64,000 bases of DNA from Pseudoxanthomonas sp. 3HH-4 (GCF_006716465.1 NZ_VFPB01000006.1:1-64000), one strand, 5' to 3'. Shown: positions 17,454-26,808, counted from the first letter of the stretch. Translations and numbers: made by a program. The notes: a model not told the origin generated them from the letters alone.

Positions 17454-18002
17454 ATGACCTCCCTGCGCCCCTATCTTGACCGTTTTCCCGTCCTCGGCCC
17501 GCGTGTCTACGTGGACCCCGCGGCCACCGTGATCGGCGATGTCGAACTGGCCGAAGACGTGTCCGTCTGGCCGGGCAGCATCCTGCGCGGCGACGTCAAT
17601 TTCATCCGCATCGGGGCCCGCACCAACGTGCAGGATGGCACCATCGTCCACGTCAGCCATCACAGCCCGTACAACAAGGCCGGGTACCCGACGCTGATCG
17701 GCGCGGACGTCACCATCGGTCACGGCACCATCATCCACGCCTGCACCATCGAGGACCTGTGCCTGATCGGCATGGGCGCCTGCATCCTGGACGGCGCCAC
17801 GGTGAAGAAGTACGGCTTCCTGGGCGCCGGCGCCGTGCTTGGCCCCGGCAAGGTGGTCGGCGAGGCCGAACTGTGGCTGGGCAATCCCGCCCGTTTCGCG
17901 CGCACGCTCACCGACAAGGAGATCGAGAGCCTGCACTATTCCGCCGCGCACTACGTGCGGCTCAAGGATCATTACCTGCAATCAACGCCGCCTGCGGCAT
18001 GA
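17454..18002 (+). CDS. Gamma-carbonic anhydrase family protein (YrdA/PaaY-like)
   Basis: A 182-residue left-handed beta-helix protein with repeating hexapeptides (VIGDVELAEDVSVWPGSI). The three metal-binding histidines of the family are in place: His66 in GTIVHVSHH, His90 and His95 in TIGHGTIIHACTIED. Many YrdA/PaaY-type proteins have weak or no anhydrase activity, and some are thioesterases, so catalysis is not certain. The start follows the divergent promoter region shared with the aldehyde dehydrogenase. Confidence 0.88.
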   Translation: MTSLRPYLDRFPVLGPRVYVDPAATVIGDVELAEDVSVWPGSILRGDVNFIRIGARTNVQDGTIVHVSHHSPYNKAGYPTLIGADVTIGHGTIIHACTIEDLCLIGMGACILDGATVKKYGFLGAGAVLGPGKVVGEAELWLGNPARFARTLTDKEIESLHYSAAHYVRLKDHYLQSTPPAA

Positions 18003-18044
18003 TGCCGCGTGGCGCATCCGGCGCCGGCATCGCAGGAGGGCCGC

Positions 18045-18425
18045 ATGGCCTGGAAACCGGAAGGCTATACATCGGTCGCGCCCTATCTGGTCGTCGACGG
18101 CGCGCAACGTACGGTCGAGTTCCTCCTCACTGTGTTCGACGCCGAACCGCTGCGCATGCATCCGGTCGGCGAAGGGAGGCTGGGGCATGCGGAAGTCCGG
18201 ATCGATGACACCGTGCTGATGCTGGCCGACGCCGCCGATGGCTGGCCCGCGATCGCCAGCCACGTGCATCTGTATGTGCCGGACGTCGATGCCACGTGGG
18301 CGCGTGCGCTGGCGGCGGGCGCCGACCCGGTGCAGACGCCGGAGGAAAAGGGCGACGGCGACCGTCGCGGCGGCTTCCGCGATGCCGGCGGCACCACGTG
18401 GTGGATTTCCACGCAGGTGGCGTGA
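18045..18425 (+). CDS. VOC family (glyoxalase/PhnB-like) protein
   Basis: A 126-residue single VOC-fold protein (MAWKPEGYTSVAPYLVVDGA...) like PhnB/YcgA metal-binding proteins of unknown substrate. The start is decided by a perfect AGGAGG 8 nt upstream of ATG 18045, in preference to an upstream GTG at 18009. It lies 42 bp after the carbonic anhydrase gene and is probably cotranscribed. Confidence 0.8.
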   Translation: MAWKPEGYTSVAPYLVVDGAQRTVEFLLTVFDAEPLRMHPVGEGRLGHAEVRIDDTVLMLADAADGWPAIASHVHLYVPDVDATWARALAAGADPVQTPEEKGDGDRRGGFRDAGGTTWWISTQVA

Positions 18426-18438
18426 TCTCTTGCCGGCC

Positions 18439-18705
18439 TCAGGGCGTTGTCGCGTGCTCGAGCGCGGCGAGCAGTGCCAGTGCTTCGGAGCGGCTGGCAC
18501 CGCACATGTCGGGCCCCGGTTTCAGGGTGCCGCAGAACGCGGGGCGTTCCGGCCTGCCGAACAACCGGCAGCGCAATGCATCGTCCAGTTGCACGCACGC
18601 CACGCCCGCCGGCTTGCTGTGCGGCATGCCGGGGATGGGCGAGGTGATCGACGGCGCGGTGCAGCAGGCCGCGCAGCCCGGGCGACAGGAAAAGGACGTG
18701 TCCAT
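18439..18705 (-). CDS. YkgJ family cysteine cluster protein
   Basis: An 88-residue protein with an N-terminal CRPGCAACC cluster (Cys7, 11, 14, 15) plus further cysteines in CRLFGRPERPAFC and DMC, the pattern of the YkgJ/CxxCxxCC family, presumed to bind zinc or an Fe-S cluster. Function unknown. It converges on the VOC gene. The start at 18705 matches the usual MDxxFxCRPGC N-terminus. Confidence 0.8.
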   Translation of the reverse strand: MDTSFSCRPGCAACCTAPSITSPIPGMPHSKPAGVACVQLDDALRCRLFGRPERPAFCGTLKPGPDMCGASRSEALALLAALEHATTP

Positions 18706-18866
18706 GGTGGCGCGCAGTGTAGTGCGGCTGGGCAAGCGCGACGCGGCCGGCTAAAGTCGCAAGGCACGGGGAAGGCGCATGGACAGCGGAACACGCCACT
18801 TCAATCACATCGGACCGGTCGCGGCCACCACCCCGCCAAGGGCGCAGCGCCCATGGTGAACGGCTG

Positions 18867-19547
18867 ATGCTGGACACCTACCGCGAAGTCATCACGCCCG
18901 AGGGCGTGGGCCTGCACCTGCCTGCGGCAGGCCCGGTGCCGCGCGCGCTGGCGTGGGGCATCGACCTGGCCATCCGGCTCGGCGTGCTGATGATCATGGG
19001 CATGGTGCTGGCCATGCTGGGCAAGGTGGGTGAAGGGTTGTACCTGATCGGCCTGTTCCTCGTGTTCTGGGCCTATCCCATCGTGCTGGAATCCGTATGG
19101 CAGGGGCAGACGCCCGGCAAGAAGGCGCTCGGACTGCGCGTGGTATCAGCCGATGGCGCGCCGGTGGGCTGGCTGGCGGCGATCACGCGCAACCTGCTGC
19201 GCACCGTCGACATGCTGCCCTTCGGCTATGCGGCAGGACTGGTTGCCTGCCTGGCGGACCCGCACGCGCGTCGTTTGGGCGACATGGTGGCCGGTACGCT
19301 GGTGGTGCATGCCGGCAACGAGCGCGAACACGTGCCGGCACCCGTCAACACGGTGTTCGTGCCCCCGGCGCGCCTGCTGCCGGAAGAGCAGGGCGCGATC
19401 GTGGCCTTCGGCGAGCGCGCGCCACAACTGACGCCCTCGCGCCAGGAAGAGCTGGCCAACCTCGCCGAGCCGGTCACCGGTGCGCGTGGAGAGGTCGGCG
19501 TGCAGCGCCTGTACGGCATGGCCAACTGGCTGCTGGGGCGGCGATGA
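18867..19547 (+). CDS. RDD family membrane protein
   Basis: A 226-residue inner-membrane protein. The RDD signature is in PRALAWGIDLAIR (helix 1). Hydrophobic helices follow at about 30-85, then WQGQTPGKKALGLRVV and a further helix. The soluble C-terminus is about 75 residues. It opens an operon of overlapping genes (RDD, SpoIIM-like, DUF4129, DUF4350, MoxR, DUF58) that recurs in gammaproteobacteria. Its role is unknown, presumably envelope stress or cell-size related. Confidence 0.85.
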   Translation: MLDTYREVITPEGVGLHLPAAGPVPRALAWGIDLAIRLGVLMIMGMVLAMLGKVGEGLYLIGLFLVFWAYPIVLESVWQGQTPGKKALGLRVVSADGAPVGWLAAITRNLLRTVDMLPFGYAAGLVACLADPHARRLGDMVAGTLVVHAGNEREHVPAPVNTVFVPPARLLPEEQGAIVAFGERAPQLTPSRQEELANLAEPVTGARGEVGVQRLYGMANWLLGRR

Positions 19548-20542
19548 GGCAGGAACAGTTCGTCGCCCGCCACCAGCCCGAATGGCTGGCCTTCGAATCC
19601 TGGTTGCAGGCACGTGGTGGCAGCGCCCGGAGTGCGCGCCGCGAACAAAACAACGGTGTGCTCACCGACGAAGACGTGCCGGCACGCTACCGTCGCATCT
19701 GCCAGCAGTTGGCGCTGGCGCGCAAGCGCGGCTACAGCCCCGTGGTAGTGGACCGTCTGCAGGCACTGATGCAGCAGGGCCACGGCGTCATGTACAGGAC
19801 GGCGCCGCCGCGCTGGCAGCGCGCGGTGCGCTTCCTGCTGGCGGAGTTCCCGCGCCTGGTGCGCAGCGAGGCCGGGTGCATGTGGGTGGCCGCCGCCGTG
19901 TTCGTGGTGCCGCTGGTGCTGATGTTCGTGCTGCTGCAGGTCCGCCCGGAGCTGGTGTACAGCATCGTGTCGCCCGAACAGGTGGCGATGTACGAGCGCA
20001 TGTACGACCCGAGCGACACGCGCCATGCGCTGGGGCGCGAGAGCGGCAGCGACTGGCAGATGTTCGGCCACTACATCTGGAACAACATCAGCATCGGCCT
20101 GAGGACCTTCGCAGGTGGGCTGCTGGCGGGCGTGGGCGCGCTGTTCGTGCTGATTTTCAACGGCATCGGCATCGGCACGGTGTTCGGCCATCTGCAGCAG
20201 ATCGGTTACGGCGATCCGCTGTGGCGCTTCGTCTGCGGGCACGCACCGTTCGAACTGACCGCCATCGTGCTGGCCGGCGGCGCGGGCCTGCGGTTGGGCC
20301 TGAGCCTGGTGGCACCGGGACGCCAGCGGCGCGTCGATGCGCTTGCCAGCGCGGGTGCGAAGGGCGCGCGGCTGTGCCTGGGCGTGGCTTTCATGCTGCT
20401 GGTGGCGGCGTTCATCGAAGCCTTCTGGTCATCGACGCAATCCATCCCGGCTGCGGTGAAGTACAGCGTCTCCGGTGTGCTGTGGACCCTGGTGGCGCTG
20501 TGGCTGGGCGTCGGTGGACGCGGGATGGCCGATGAGGATTGA
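19544..20542 (+). CDS. Stage II sporulation protein M-like membrane protein (SpoIIM/DUF95)
   Basis: A 332-residue protein with a cytoplasmic N-terminus of about 105 residues, then five to six transmembrane segments. The NGIGIGTVFGHL and GHAPFELTAIVLAGGAGL motifs are the DUF95/SpoIIM core. SpoIIM acts in peptidoglycan remodelling in Bacillus, but this organism does not sporulate, so a related wall or membrane role is inferred. ATGA overlap with the RDD gene indicates translational coupling. Confidence 0.85.
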   Translation: MRQEQFVARHQPEWLAFESWLQARGGSARSARREQNNGVLTDEDVPARYRRICQQLALARKRGYSPVVVDRLQALMQQGHGVMYRTAPPRWQRAVRFLLAEFPRLVRSEAGCMWVAAAVFVVPLVLMFVLLQVRPELVYSIVSPEQVAMYERMYDPSDTRHALGRESGSDWQMFGHYIWNNISIGLRTFAGGLLAGVGALFVLIFNGIGIGTVFGHLQQIGYGDPLWRFVCGHAPFELTAIVLAGGAGLRLGLSLVAPGRQRRVDALASAGAKGARLCLGVAFMLLVAAFIEAFWSSTQSIPAAVKYSVSGVLWTLVALWLGVGGRGMADED

Positions 20543-22097
20543 GCAGCTGACCGTCCGCCTGCGGGCGCGTTCGGACTGGGAGGCCGTCGAGCTGGGCATG
20601 GCGCTGGTGCGCCAGCATGCCGGTGCGGTCTGGAAGCCCTGGCTCTGGCTGACCCTGCCCGTGTTCGCGCTGCTCAACCTCGGCGCGTGGTGGATCGACC
20701 AGTTCTGGCTGGCCTTGCTGCTGATGTGGTGGCTGAAACCGGCCTTCGACCGCATCCCGCTGTACGTCATCTCGCGCGCCGTGTTCGGCAGCGCCCCCGG
20801 TACGCGCGAGACATTGCAGGCGCAACGGCAATGGGGCCTGCGCACGCTGCCGCACCTACTCACTTGGCGGCGTTTCAGTCCCGTGCGCTCCCTGTACATG
20901 CCCATCGACCTGCTGGAAGGCGTCCAGGGCGATCGCCTGCGCCAGCGTCGTGGCGTCCTTGGTGGGCAGGCGTACGGCACCGCGATCCTGCTGACCTGGA
21001 TCTGCCTGCTGTTCCAGGCCGTGCTGGTGATGGGGGGCGTCGTCGCCGTCGTCATGTACCTGCCGCAGGACCTGCTGCCCGACAGCATGCAGACGGCGTT
21101 CCGCATGGTGGCCATCGAATGGCCGGCGTGGCTCAAGCTGGCGTGGAATGCACTGGCATGGGCGGCCATCAGCGTGGTGGAGCCCTTCTACGTTGGTGCG
21201 GGGCTCGGCCTGTACCTCAACCGCCGCACGCAGATCGAAGCCTGGGACCTGGAGATCGTGTTCCGCAAACTGCGCGCACGACTGGCGGCCGTCGCGCCGA
21301 TGCTGTTGGCCGCGGTGCTGTGGGCCGGTGCAGGCGGCATTGCCGAAGCCCAGGAGCGCCACGGCGCACCGCCGGCCACGACCACGCCGCAAGCCGAAGC
21401 TCCCGCCAAGCCAACGCCGCCGACGCTGCCCATCGTGTTCGGCGACCAGCGTGTCGACGACCGTGCATTCCGCAAGGCCGCCGATGAGGCCTACCGCGAT
21501 CCCTTGCTGGATCGCACGCGCACGCAGGCGTCGTGGGAGCGTCGCGACACGGCGGAAGAAGAAGATATCGAAGATCCGCTCGACGGCGACAAGGCCTGGC
21601 TGTCCGGCTTCGGCAACGTGCTCGCCTTCATTGGCGAATGGGGCCTCTGGCTGGTGGCGGGTGTGCTGGTGCTCGCCTTGCTGGCGACGGCGCGCTACTG
21701 GTGGCCGTGGATGCGCGGCATCTCCGGTACGCGCGCGCTGCCGCCGGACGCGCCGCAGTCGGATGCGCTGGTACTGCCCGAGGCGCTGCCGGACGACATC
21801 GCTACCGCGGCGCGCGCGCTGTGGCGCGAGGGACGTCCGCGGCATGCACTGGCATTGCTTTACCGGGCGAGCGTGGAAACCATGAGCCTGCGCGCGGACA
21901 TCGCGCTGCCGCCGGGCGCGACGGAAGCCGAGTGCCTGCGCGCATCGCGACGCATGCCGCAGGCGGAAGACCGGCATGCTTTCGCGCGCATCGTCAGGAC
22001 CTGGCAGTACGCGGCCTATGCGGAGCGGCTGCCCGGCGAAGACGAGTTCGATGCGCTGGTGACTGAGCTGCAGCACCGTTACGGATGGGCGTCATGA
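20532..22097 (+). CDS. DUF4129 domain-containing membrane protein
   Basis: A 521-residue protein. Several transmembrane segments lie at about 35-280, then a long periplasmic segment rich in Ala/Pro, one more helix (WLVAGVLVLALLATARYWW) and a C-terminal DUF4129-type domain (RHALALLYRASVETMSLR). The fragment RSDWEAVELGMALVRQHAGAVWKPW at its N-terminus is typical of this operon's third gene. It overlaps the SpoIIM-like gene by 11 bp. Function unknown. Confidence 0.8.
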   Translation: MRIEQLTVRLRARSDWEAVELGMALVRQHAGAVWKPWLWLTLPVFALLNLGAWWIDQFWLALLLMWWLKPAFDRIPLYVISRAVFGSAPGTRETLQAQRQWGLRTLPHLLTWRRFSPVRSLYMPIDLLEGVQGDRLRQRRGVLGGQAYGTAILLTWICLLFQAVLVMGGVVAVVMYLPQDLLPDSMQTAFRMVAIEWPAWLKLAWNALAWAAISVVEPFYVGAGLGLYLNRRTQIEAWDLEIVFRKLRARLAAVAPMLLAAVLWAGAGGIAEAQERHGAPPATTTPQAEAPAKPTPPTLPIVFGDQRVDDRAFRKAADEAYRDPLLDRTRTQASWERRDTAEEEDIEDPLDGDKAWLSGFGNVLAFIGEWGLWLVAGVLVLALLATARYWWPWMRGISGTRALPPDAPQSDALVLPEALPDDIATAARALWREGRPRHALALLYRASVETMSLRADIALPPGATEAECLRASRRMPQAEDRHAFARIVRTWQYAAYAERLPGEDEFDALVTELQHRYGWAS

Positions 22098-23293
22098 CGT
22101 CCGCGCGCCGCAATGGTCGCCTGGTGGGCGTGGGTCTGCTGGTCGTGTTCGTGGTGGCGGCACTGCTGGCCGTGTGGTTCCGCCATACCTTCCACCGTGT
22201 CGAAAAGACGTTCTATCTTCCACCGGATGGCGAAGCGGCCTACAACCCGCTGTACGCGCTGGCGAAGACGCTGCAAGCCGACGGCGTGAAGGTCAACGCG
22301 CGCCAGCGCCTGCTGCTGGATGACAACGCGCTGGCGCGCGAGGACACGTTGTTGCTGTTCAACGATCCGCGCGCGCTGTCGCCCCCCGAGGCCGATCGCC
22401 TGCTGGCATGGGTCGAGGCCGGCGGGCATCTTCTGGTCCGCACGCCGCTCTACTCGCCGGGCGAAGACCTGGCCGGGCCGGATGCGCCGCAGACGGCCAT
22501 GCTGGACCTGCTGTCGGTCTGGCTGGTGGACGGGGAGCCCGAGTGCGAAGCCTTCCAGGTGGAAGGCGAAGACCATCATGTCGAGTTCTGCGCCGGGCGG
22601 CGTTTCGCTTTCGATGACGTGGAGCCCGAACTTGCTTGGGGCAATCTGCAGGACGGCTATGTCTACGCGCGGCTGTCGCAGGGGCGGGGCCACGTGGATG
22701 TGCTGGCCGACTTCGATTTCATGGCCAATACCGAAATGCGGGCGCTCGCGCGCGGCACGCTGGACGAGCCGCCGAAGGGCGGCCTGCGCGACGGTCCGCA
22801 TCGCGTGCTGGCGCGGCAGGTGCTGGCGCCCAACTACGGCCGCGGCACCATGCACCTGGTCTATGCCGCCGAGATGCCGTCGCTGTGGCGCATCCTGTTC
22901 GTCCGCGGCTGGATGGTGTGGGCGCCGCTGTTGCTCGCGCTCGCCGCCTGGTTATGGATGCGCATGCAGCGGTTCGGCCCATCGGTGCCGTCACCGGCCG
23001 GCGAGCGCCGCTCGCTGCTGGAGCACGTGCGCGCGAGCGGCGAACATCTCTACCGCTACGGTCGCGGGGTGATGCTGTACGCGGCGGTCCGGCAGGCATT
23101 CCTCGCCCGGCTGCGCCGCCGCGACCCTGTCGCCGCCGCGTTGTCCGGCGATCCCCAGGTGGCCGCCATCGCCGAGCGCACCGGCCTCCCTGCCGAGCGC
23201 ATCCGCGTGGCCCTCAATGCGCCTGCCTCGCATGACAGGCAGGCATTCCGAGACCGCATTTCCTTGCTGATCCAACTGAGAAACCGCCTATGA
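22094..23293 (+). CDS. DUF4350 domain-containing protein
   Basis: A 399-residue protein with an N-terminal membrane anchor (residues about 10-30), a glutamine-amidotransferase-like DUF4350 domain (DDNALAREDTLLLF, LLAWVEAGGHLLVRTPLY) and a second helix (GWMVWAPLLLALAAWLWM) before a C-terminal cytoplasmic part. The start is taken at the ATGA overlap with the DUF4129 gene. An ATG three codons upstream is possible. Fourth gene of the RDD-MoxR operon. Confidence 0.78.
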   Translation: MTSARRNGRLVGVGLLVVFVVAALLAVWFRHTFHRVEKTFYLPPDGEAAYNPLYALAKTLQADGVKVNARQRLLLDDNALAREDTLLLFNDPRALSPPEADRLLAWVEAGGHLLVRTPLYSPGEDLAGPDAPQTAMLDLLSVWLVDGEPECEAFQVEGEDHHVEFCAGRRFAFDDVEPELAWGNLQDGYVYARLSQGRGHVDVLADFDFMANTEMRALARGTLDEPPKGGLRDGPHRVLARQVLAPNYGRGTMHLVYAAEMPSLWRILFVRGWMVWAPLLLALAAWLWMRMQRFGPSVPSPAGERRSLLEHVRASGEHLYRYGRGVMLYAAVRQAFLARLRRRDPVAAALSGDPQVAAIAERTGLPAERIRVALNAPASHDRQAFRDRISLLIQLRNRL

Positions 23294-24291
23294 ACGACGA
23301 GACCGCCGCCGCGCCGCCCGCGCTTCCGCCGATGCCGGAAAATGCGCTGTCCCAGCGCGTCGATGCCGTACGCGAGGAAGTGTCCAAGGCGTTCATCGGC
23401 CAGCCGGATGTCCTCGACCAGATCCTGATCGCCCTGCTGGCGGGCGGCCACGTCCTGATCGAAGGCGTGCCGGGGCTCGGGAAGACGCTGCTGGTGCGGG
23501 CGCTGGCGCAGGCACTGGAACTGACCTACGGACGCGTGCAGTTCACCCCCGACCTGATGCCCAGCGATGTCAGCGGCCACGCCGTCTATGACCCGAAGAC
23601 GGAGAGCTTCAAGATCCGGCGCGGCCCGGTGTTCACCAACATCCTGCTCGCCGACGAGATCAATCGCGCCCCCGCCAAGACCCAGTCCGCATTGCTGGAG
23701 GTCATGCAGGAAGGCCAGGTGACCATCGAAGGCAAATCCTTCGAGCTGTCGCCGCCGTTCATCACGCTCGCCACCCAGAACCCGGTCGAACAGGAAGGCA
23801 CCTATCCGTTGCCGGAAGCGCAGCTCGACCGCTTCCTGCTGAAGGTGCTGATCGACTATCCAGCGCTGGACGACGAGAAGCGCATGGTCGATGCCATCAC
23901 CACGGGTCGGGCGGCGTCCGATTTCGATCTGTCGCAGGTGGCGCGCGTGCTGGGTGCGGACGACATCATCGCCATGCAGCGCGAAACCGCCGCCGTGCGC
24001 GTGGATCCGGAAGTCATCGACTACGCCGTGCGTATCGTCGCCGCCACTCGCAAGTGGCCCGGCATCGCACTGGGCGCGGGCCCGCGCGGCAGCATCGCGC
24101 TGGTGCGCGCCGCACGCGCGCAGGCCGTCCTGCAGGGGCGTGATTTCGTCACCCCCGACGACGTGCGCGACATCGCCCGCCCGGCGCTGCGCCACCGCAT
24201 CACCCTGGCGCCGGAACTGCAGATCGAAGGGCAGTCGCCTGACGATGCGTTGCGCGCCCTGCTGGCGAAAGTGGACGCGCCGCGGAAATGA
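23290..24291 (+). CDS. MoxR family AAA+ ATPase
   Basis: A 333-residue AAA+ ATPase. Walker A is GVPGLGKT (residues 59-66), Walker B ILLADEINRAP near 117-127, and sensor 1 and sensor 2 regions (ATQNPVEQEGTYPLPEAQLDRF) are typical of MoxR. MoxR proteins act as chaperone-like partners of VWA or DUF58 proteins, and the DUF58 gene follows. ATGA overlap with DUF4350. Confidence 0.93.
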   Translation: MNDETAAAPPALPPMPENALSQRVDAVREEVSKAFIGQPDVLDQILIALLAGGHVLIEGVPGLGKTLLVRALAQALELTYGRVQFTPDLMPSDVSGHAVYDPKTESFKIRRGPVFTNILLADEINRAPAKTQSALLEVMQEGQVTIEGKSFELSPPFITLATQNPVEQEGTYPLPEAQLDRFLLKVLIDYPALDDEKRMVDAITTGRAASDFDLSQVARVLGADDIIAMQRETAAVRVDPEVIDYAVRIVAATRKWPGIALGAGPRGSIALVRAARAQAVLQGRDFVTPDDVRDIARPALRHRITLAPELQIEGQSPDDALRALLAKVDAPRK

Positions 24292-24328
24292 TCGTCTGCG
24301 TGGCCCCGACCTATCTCGCGATCAGCTC

Positions 24329-24445
24329 CCTCCCCCGCTTGCGGGGGAGGGTCGGGGTGGGGGAGAGCGATCAACCTGATCGTTTGACGACGTATCCGGT
24401 CTCCGATTGCCCCCATCCCAGCCTTCCCCCGCAGGCGGGGGAAGG
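24329..24445. repeat. Paired GC-rich palindromic repeats inside the MoxR operon
   Basis: Two inverted-repeat hairpins lie between the MoxR and DUF58 genes: a 10-bp stem (24329-24338/24341-24350) and an 11-bp stem (24422-24432/24435-24445), separated by about 70 bp. The type with runs of C/G around a 2-nt loop is widespread in xanthomonads. The right arm ends GGGGGAAGG and continues into AGCGCC before the DUF58 ATG (24455), so the repeat supplies the ribosome-binding site. Confidence 0.75.
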
Positions 24446-24454
24446 AGCGCCACA

Positions 24455-25753
24455 ATGAGGCCGGCGCCGCTGCTGATCCTGTTGATTGCCTGCTGGGGCC
24501 TTGCCGGCCTGGCAGTGCCGTTCCTCGGCTGGCCGTTGTGGCAGTGGCAGGCGGTCGGCGCGGGGCTGCTGGTGCTCGCAGCGCTGGATGCATGGCGGCT
24601 GCGCGCGCGACCGCTCCCTGAGGTGGTGCGCGAGGTGCCCGAGGCCCTGCCATTGGGCATCGAGCGCGACGTCGCCCTGTGCTTTGAATCACGGGTGCGG
24701 CAACGGCTGGATGTGTTCGACCTGTATCCGGGCGGCTGGCCGTCGTCCGGCATGCCGCGGCGGCTCGCGCTCGCCCCGATGTCGGCGACCCGCATCACCT
24801 ACCGGTTGCGGCCCAGTGCGCGCGGCGATGCTGCATTCGAGGGCGTGCAGCTGCGCCTGCGTTCCGCGCTGGGACTGTGGCGGCAGTCGCGGGTGGCGGG
24901 CGCGCCGCAACGCGTGCGCGTGTATCCCAACTTCGCACCGCTGACGCGTTTCGCGCTGTTCAGTGCCGAACAGGCGTCGCGCCTGGTGGGCGCGCACCTC
25001 AAGCGGCGGCGCGGCGAAGGCACCGACTTCAACCAGATGCGCGAGTACCGCGTGGGCGACAGCCTGCGCCAGGTCGACTGGAAGGCCACGGCGCGCTCGC
25101 GCAAGCTGATCTCCCGCGAGTACCAGGACGAGAAGAACCAGCAACTGGTCATGCTGATCGATACCGGTCGCCGGATGATGGCGCGCGAGGATGCGCTGGG
25201 ACATTTCGACCACGTGCTCAATGCCGCGCTGGTGGTGTCGTACCTGGCATTGCGCCAGGGCGATGGCGTGGGCCTGCTGGCGGCGGGTGGCGACAGCCGC
25301 TGGGTGGCGCCGCAGCGCGGGATGGCCGCCATCGATACGCTGCTGCGCGCCAGCTACGACCTGCAGCCGCGCGCGGTGGCCACGGACTACCTGGCGGCAG
25401 CCACCGAGCTGAGCCTGCGGCAGCGCCGGCGTTCGCTGGTGATGCTGGTCACCAACGTCCGTGACGAGGACATCGAGGACCTGCTGGCCGCCGTGCGCCT
25501 GTTGCAGCGCCGTCACCTTGTCTGCGTCGCCAGCCTGCGCGAGACATCGCTGGATGAGGCGCTCGACGGTGAAATCCGCGACCTGCACGGTGCCATCCAT
25601 GCCGGCGCGGTTGCACGCTATCTGGAGCAGCGCACGGCCGCGCACGATGCATTGCGCAGCCACCGGGTGATGGTGCTGGATGTTTCCAGCGACGAACTGC
25701 CCGGTGCGTTGGTGGAGCGCTATCTGGCGGTGAAGCGGGATGGCGTGCTCTAG
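24455..25753 (+). CDS. DUF58 domain-containing protein
   Basis: A 432-residue protein with two N-terminal transmembrane helices (residues 4-45) and the DUF58 core: REYRVGDSLRQVDWKATARSRKL is the family signature, followed by a VWA-like domain with LVMLIDTGRRM resembling a MIDAS motif. Such proteins are the usual partners of MoxR ATPases. The start follows AAGGAG 24443-24448, which derives from an upstream palindromic repeat. The operon is interrupted here by 163 bp. Confidence 0.9.
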   Translation: MRPAPLLILLIACWGLAGLAVPFLGWPLWQWQAVGAGLLVLAALDAWRLRARPLPEVVREVPEALPLGIERDVALCFESRVRQRLDVFDLYPGGWPSSGMPRRLALAPMSATRITYRLRPSARGDAAFEGVQLRLRSALGLWRQSRVAGAPQRVRVYPNFAPLTRFALFSAEQASRLVGAHLKRRRGEGTDFNQMREYRVGDSLRQVDWKATARSRKLISREYQDEKNQQLVMLIDTGRRMMAREDALGHFDHVLNAALVVSYLALRQGDGVGLLAAGGDSRWVAPQRGMAAIDTLLRASYDLQPRAVATDYLAAATELSLRQRRRSLVMLVTNVRDEDIEDLLAAVRLLQRRHLVCVASLRETSLDEALDGEIRDLHGAIHAGAVARYLEQRTAAHDALRSHRVMVLDVSSDELPGALVERYLAVKRDGVL

Positions 25754-25761
25754 TGCCGCGC

Positions 25762-26802
25762 ATGCGCTCGGTCTCTGCCTCTGTCTGCCTGTTGCTCATG
25801 ACGGCTCTGTGTCCGCAGGGCGCGACGGCGCAGCAGTCGACGGAGATGGAGCGCGTCCGCCTGCAGTCCGGCGACGTGGTGCTCGACGTCACGCCCGCCC
25901 TGGGTGGGCGTGTGTTGCGATTCGGGCTGGCCGATCGGCCCAACCTGATCAAGGTCGGCGATCCCGTCGCCTCGCAACCTGCGCCGGTCGTATCGCCCGA
26001 TGCGGATGACATCGGCTATCTCGGCCACGACGTATGGCTGGGGCCGCAGAGCGGCTGGTGGTCCGACCAGTACGTGAATCCTGCGCGTCGCGCTTCGAAG
26101 GCGGTGTGGCCGCCGGACCCTTACCTGGCTTTCGCCGAGACCCGCGTGGTCGCGCGTTCGCCCGAACGGCTGGTGTTGGAGGGCATCGACAGCCCGGTCA
26201 CCGGCGTGCGGCTGCTGAAAGCGTTCGCGTTCGATCCGACGGATCCCTCCACCGTCATCGTGACGGCGACCGCGCGCAACATCCGCGACCGCCCGGTCGC
26301 GCGCGACCTGTGGTTCAACACCCGCACCTCGGCGGCCACGCGCGTGTACGTACCCGTTGCCGACGTGCGTGACGTGCGGGTGGAGGCCGCGGAGGGAGCC
26401 ACACCTGCCTGGACGATCGAAGGGGGCGTGTTCTCGTTCCTGCCCATGCCGCAGGAGATGGAGATGCGCCGAGGCAAGGTGTTCCTTCAGCCATCCGCAG
26501 GCTGGATGGCCGGCTTCGCGCAGGGGCAGGTGTTCGTGATCCGCTTCGATCACCTGCCACGTGCCGCGATCCATCCGGAGCATGGGCAGGTCGAGCTCTA
26601 TCTCGACCACGCCGCCGACGTGCAGGCCGGCTTGCTGGAGATGGAGGTGCACGCCCCCTTTCGCACGCTTGCACCCGGCGAGGCGATGCAGGCCCGCGAG
26701 CGCTGGACGGTGTTGCCTTACGAAGGCCCGGAGACGCGGGACGCGCAGGTGGCGTTCCTGTGTTCACGGCTGCAGCTCTGCGCCGGACCCGCCGTGCGCT
26801 GA
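25762..26802 (+). CDS. Exported DUF4380-like protein (aldose-epimerase fold)
   Basis: A 346-residue protein with a signal peptide (MRSVSASVCLLLMTALCP..., cleavage near ATAQQ). The segment VTPALGGRVLRFGL resembles the entry strand of the galactose mutarotase/DUF4380 fold. Substrate and function are unknown. A GTG at 25753 overlapping the DUF58 stop codon is an alternative start. Gene order places it as the last member of the MoxR operon, but functional linkage is inferred only. Confidence 0.6.
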   Translation: MRSVSASVCLLLMTALCPQGATAQQSTEMERVRLQSGDVVLDVTPALGGRVLRFGLADRPNLIKVGDPVASQPAPVVSPDADDIGYLGHDVWLGPQSGWWSDQYVNPARRASKAVWPPDPYLAFAETRVVARSPERLVLEGIDSPVTGVRLLKAFAFDPTDPSTVIVTATARNIRDRPVARDLWFNTRTSAATRVYVPVADVRDVRVEAAEGATPAWTIEGGVFSFLPMPQEMEMRRGKVFLQPSAGWMAGFAQGQVFVIRFDHLPRAAIHPEHGQVELYLDHAADVQAGLLEMEVHAPFRTLAPGEAMQARERWTVLPYEGPETRDAQVAFLCSRLQLCAGPAVR

Positions 26803-26808
26803 CGCGGA

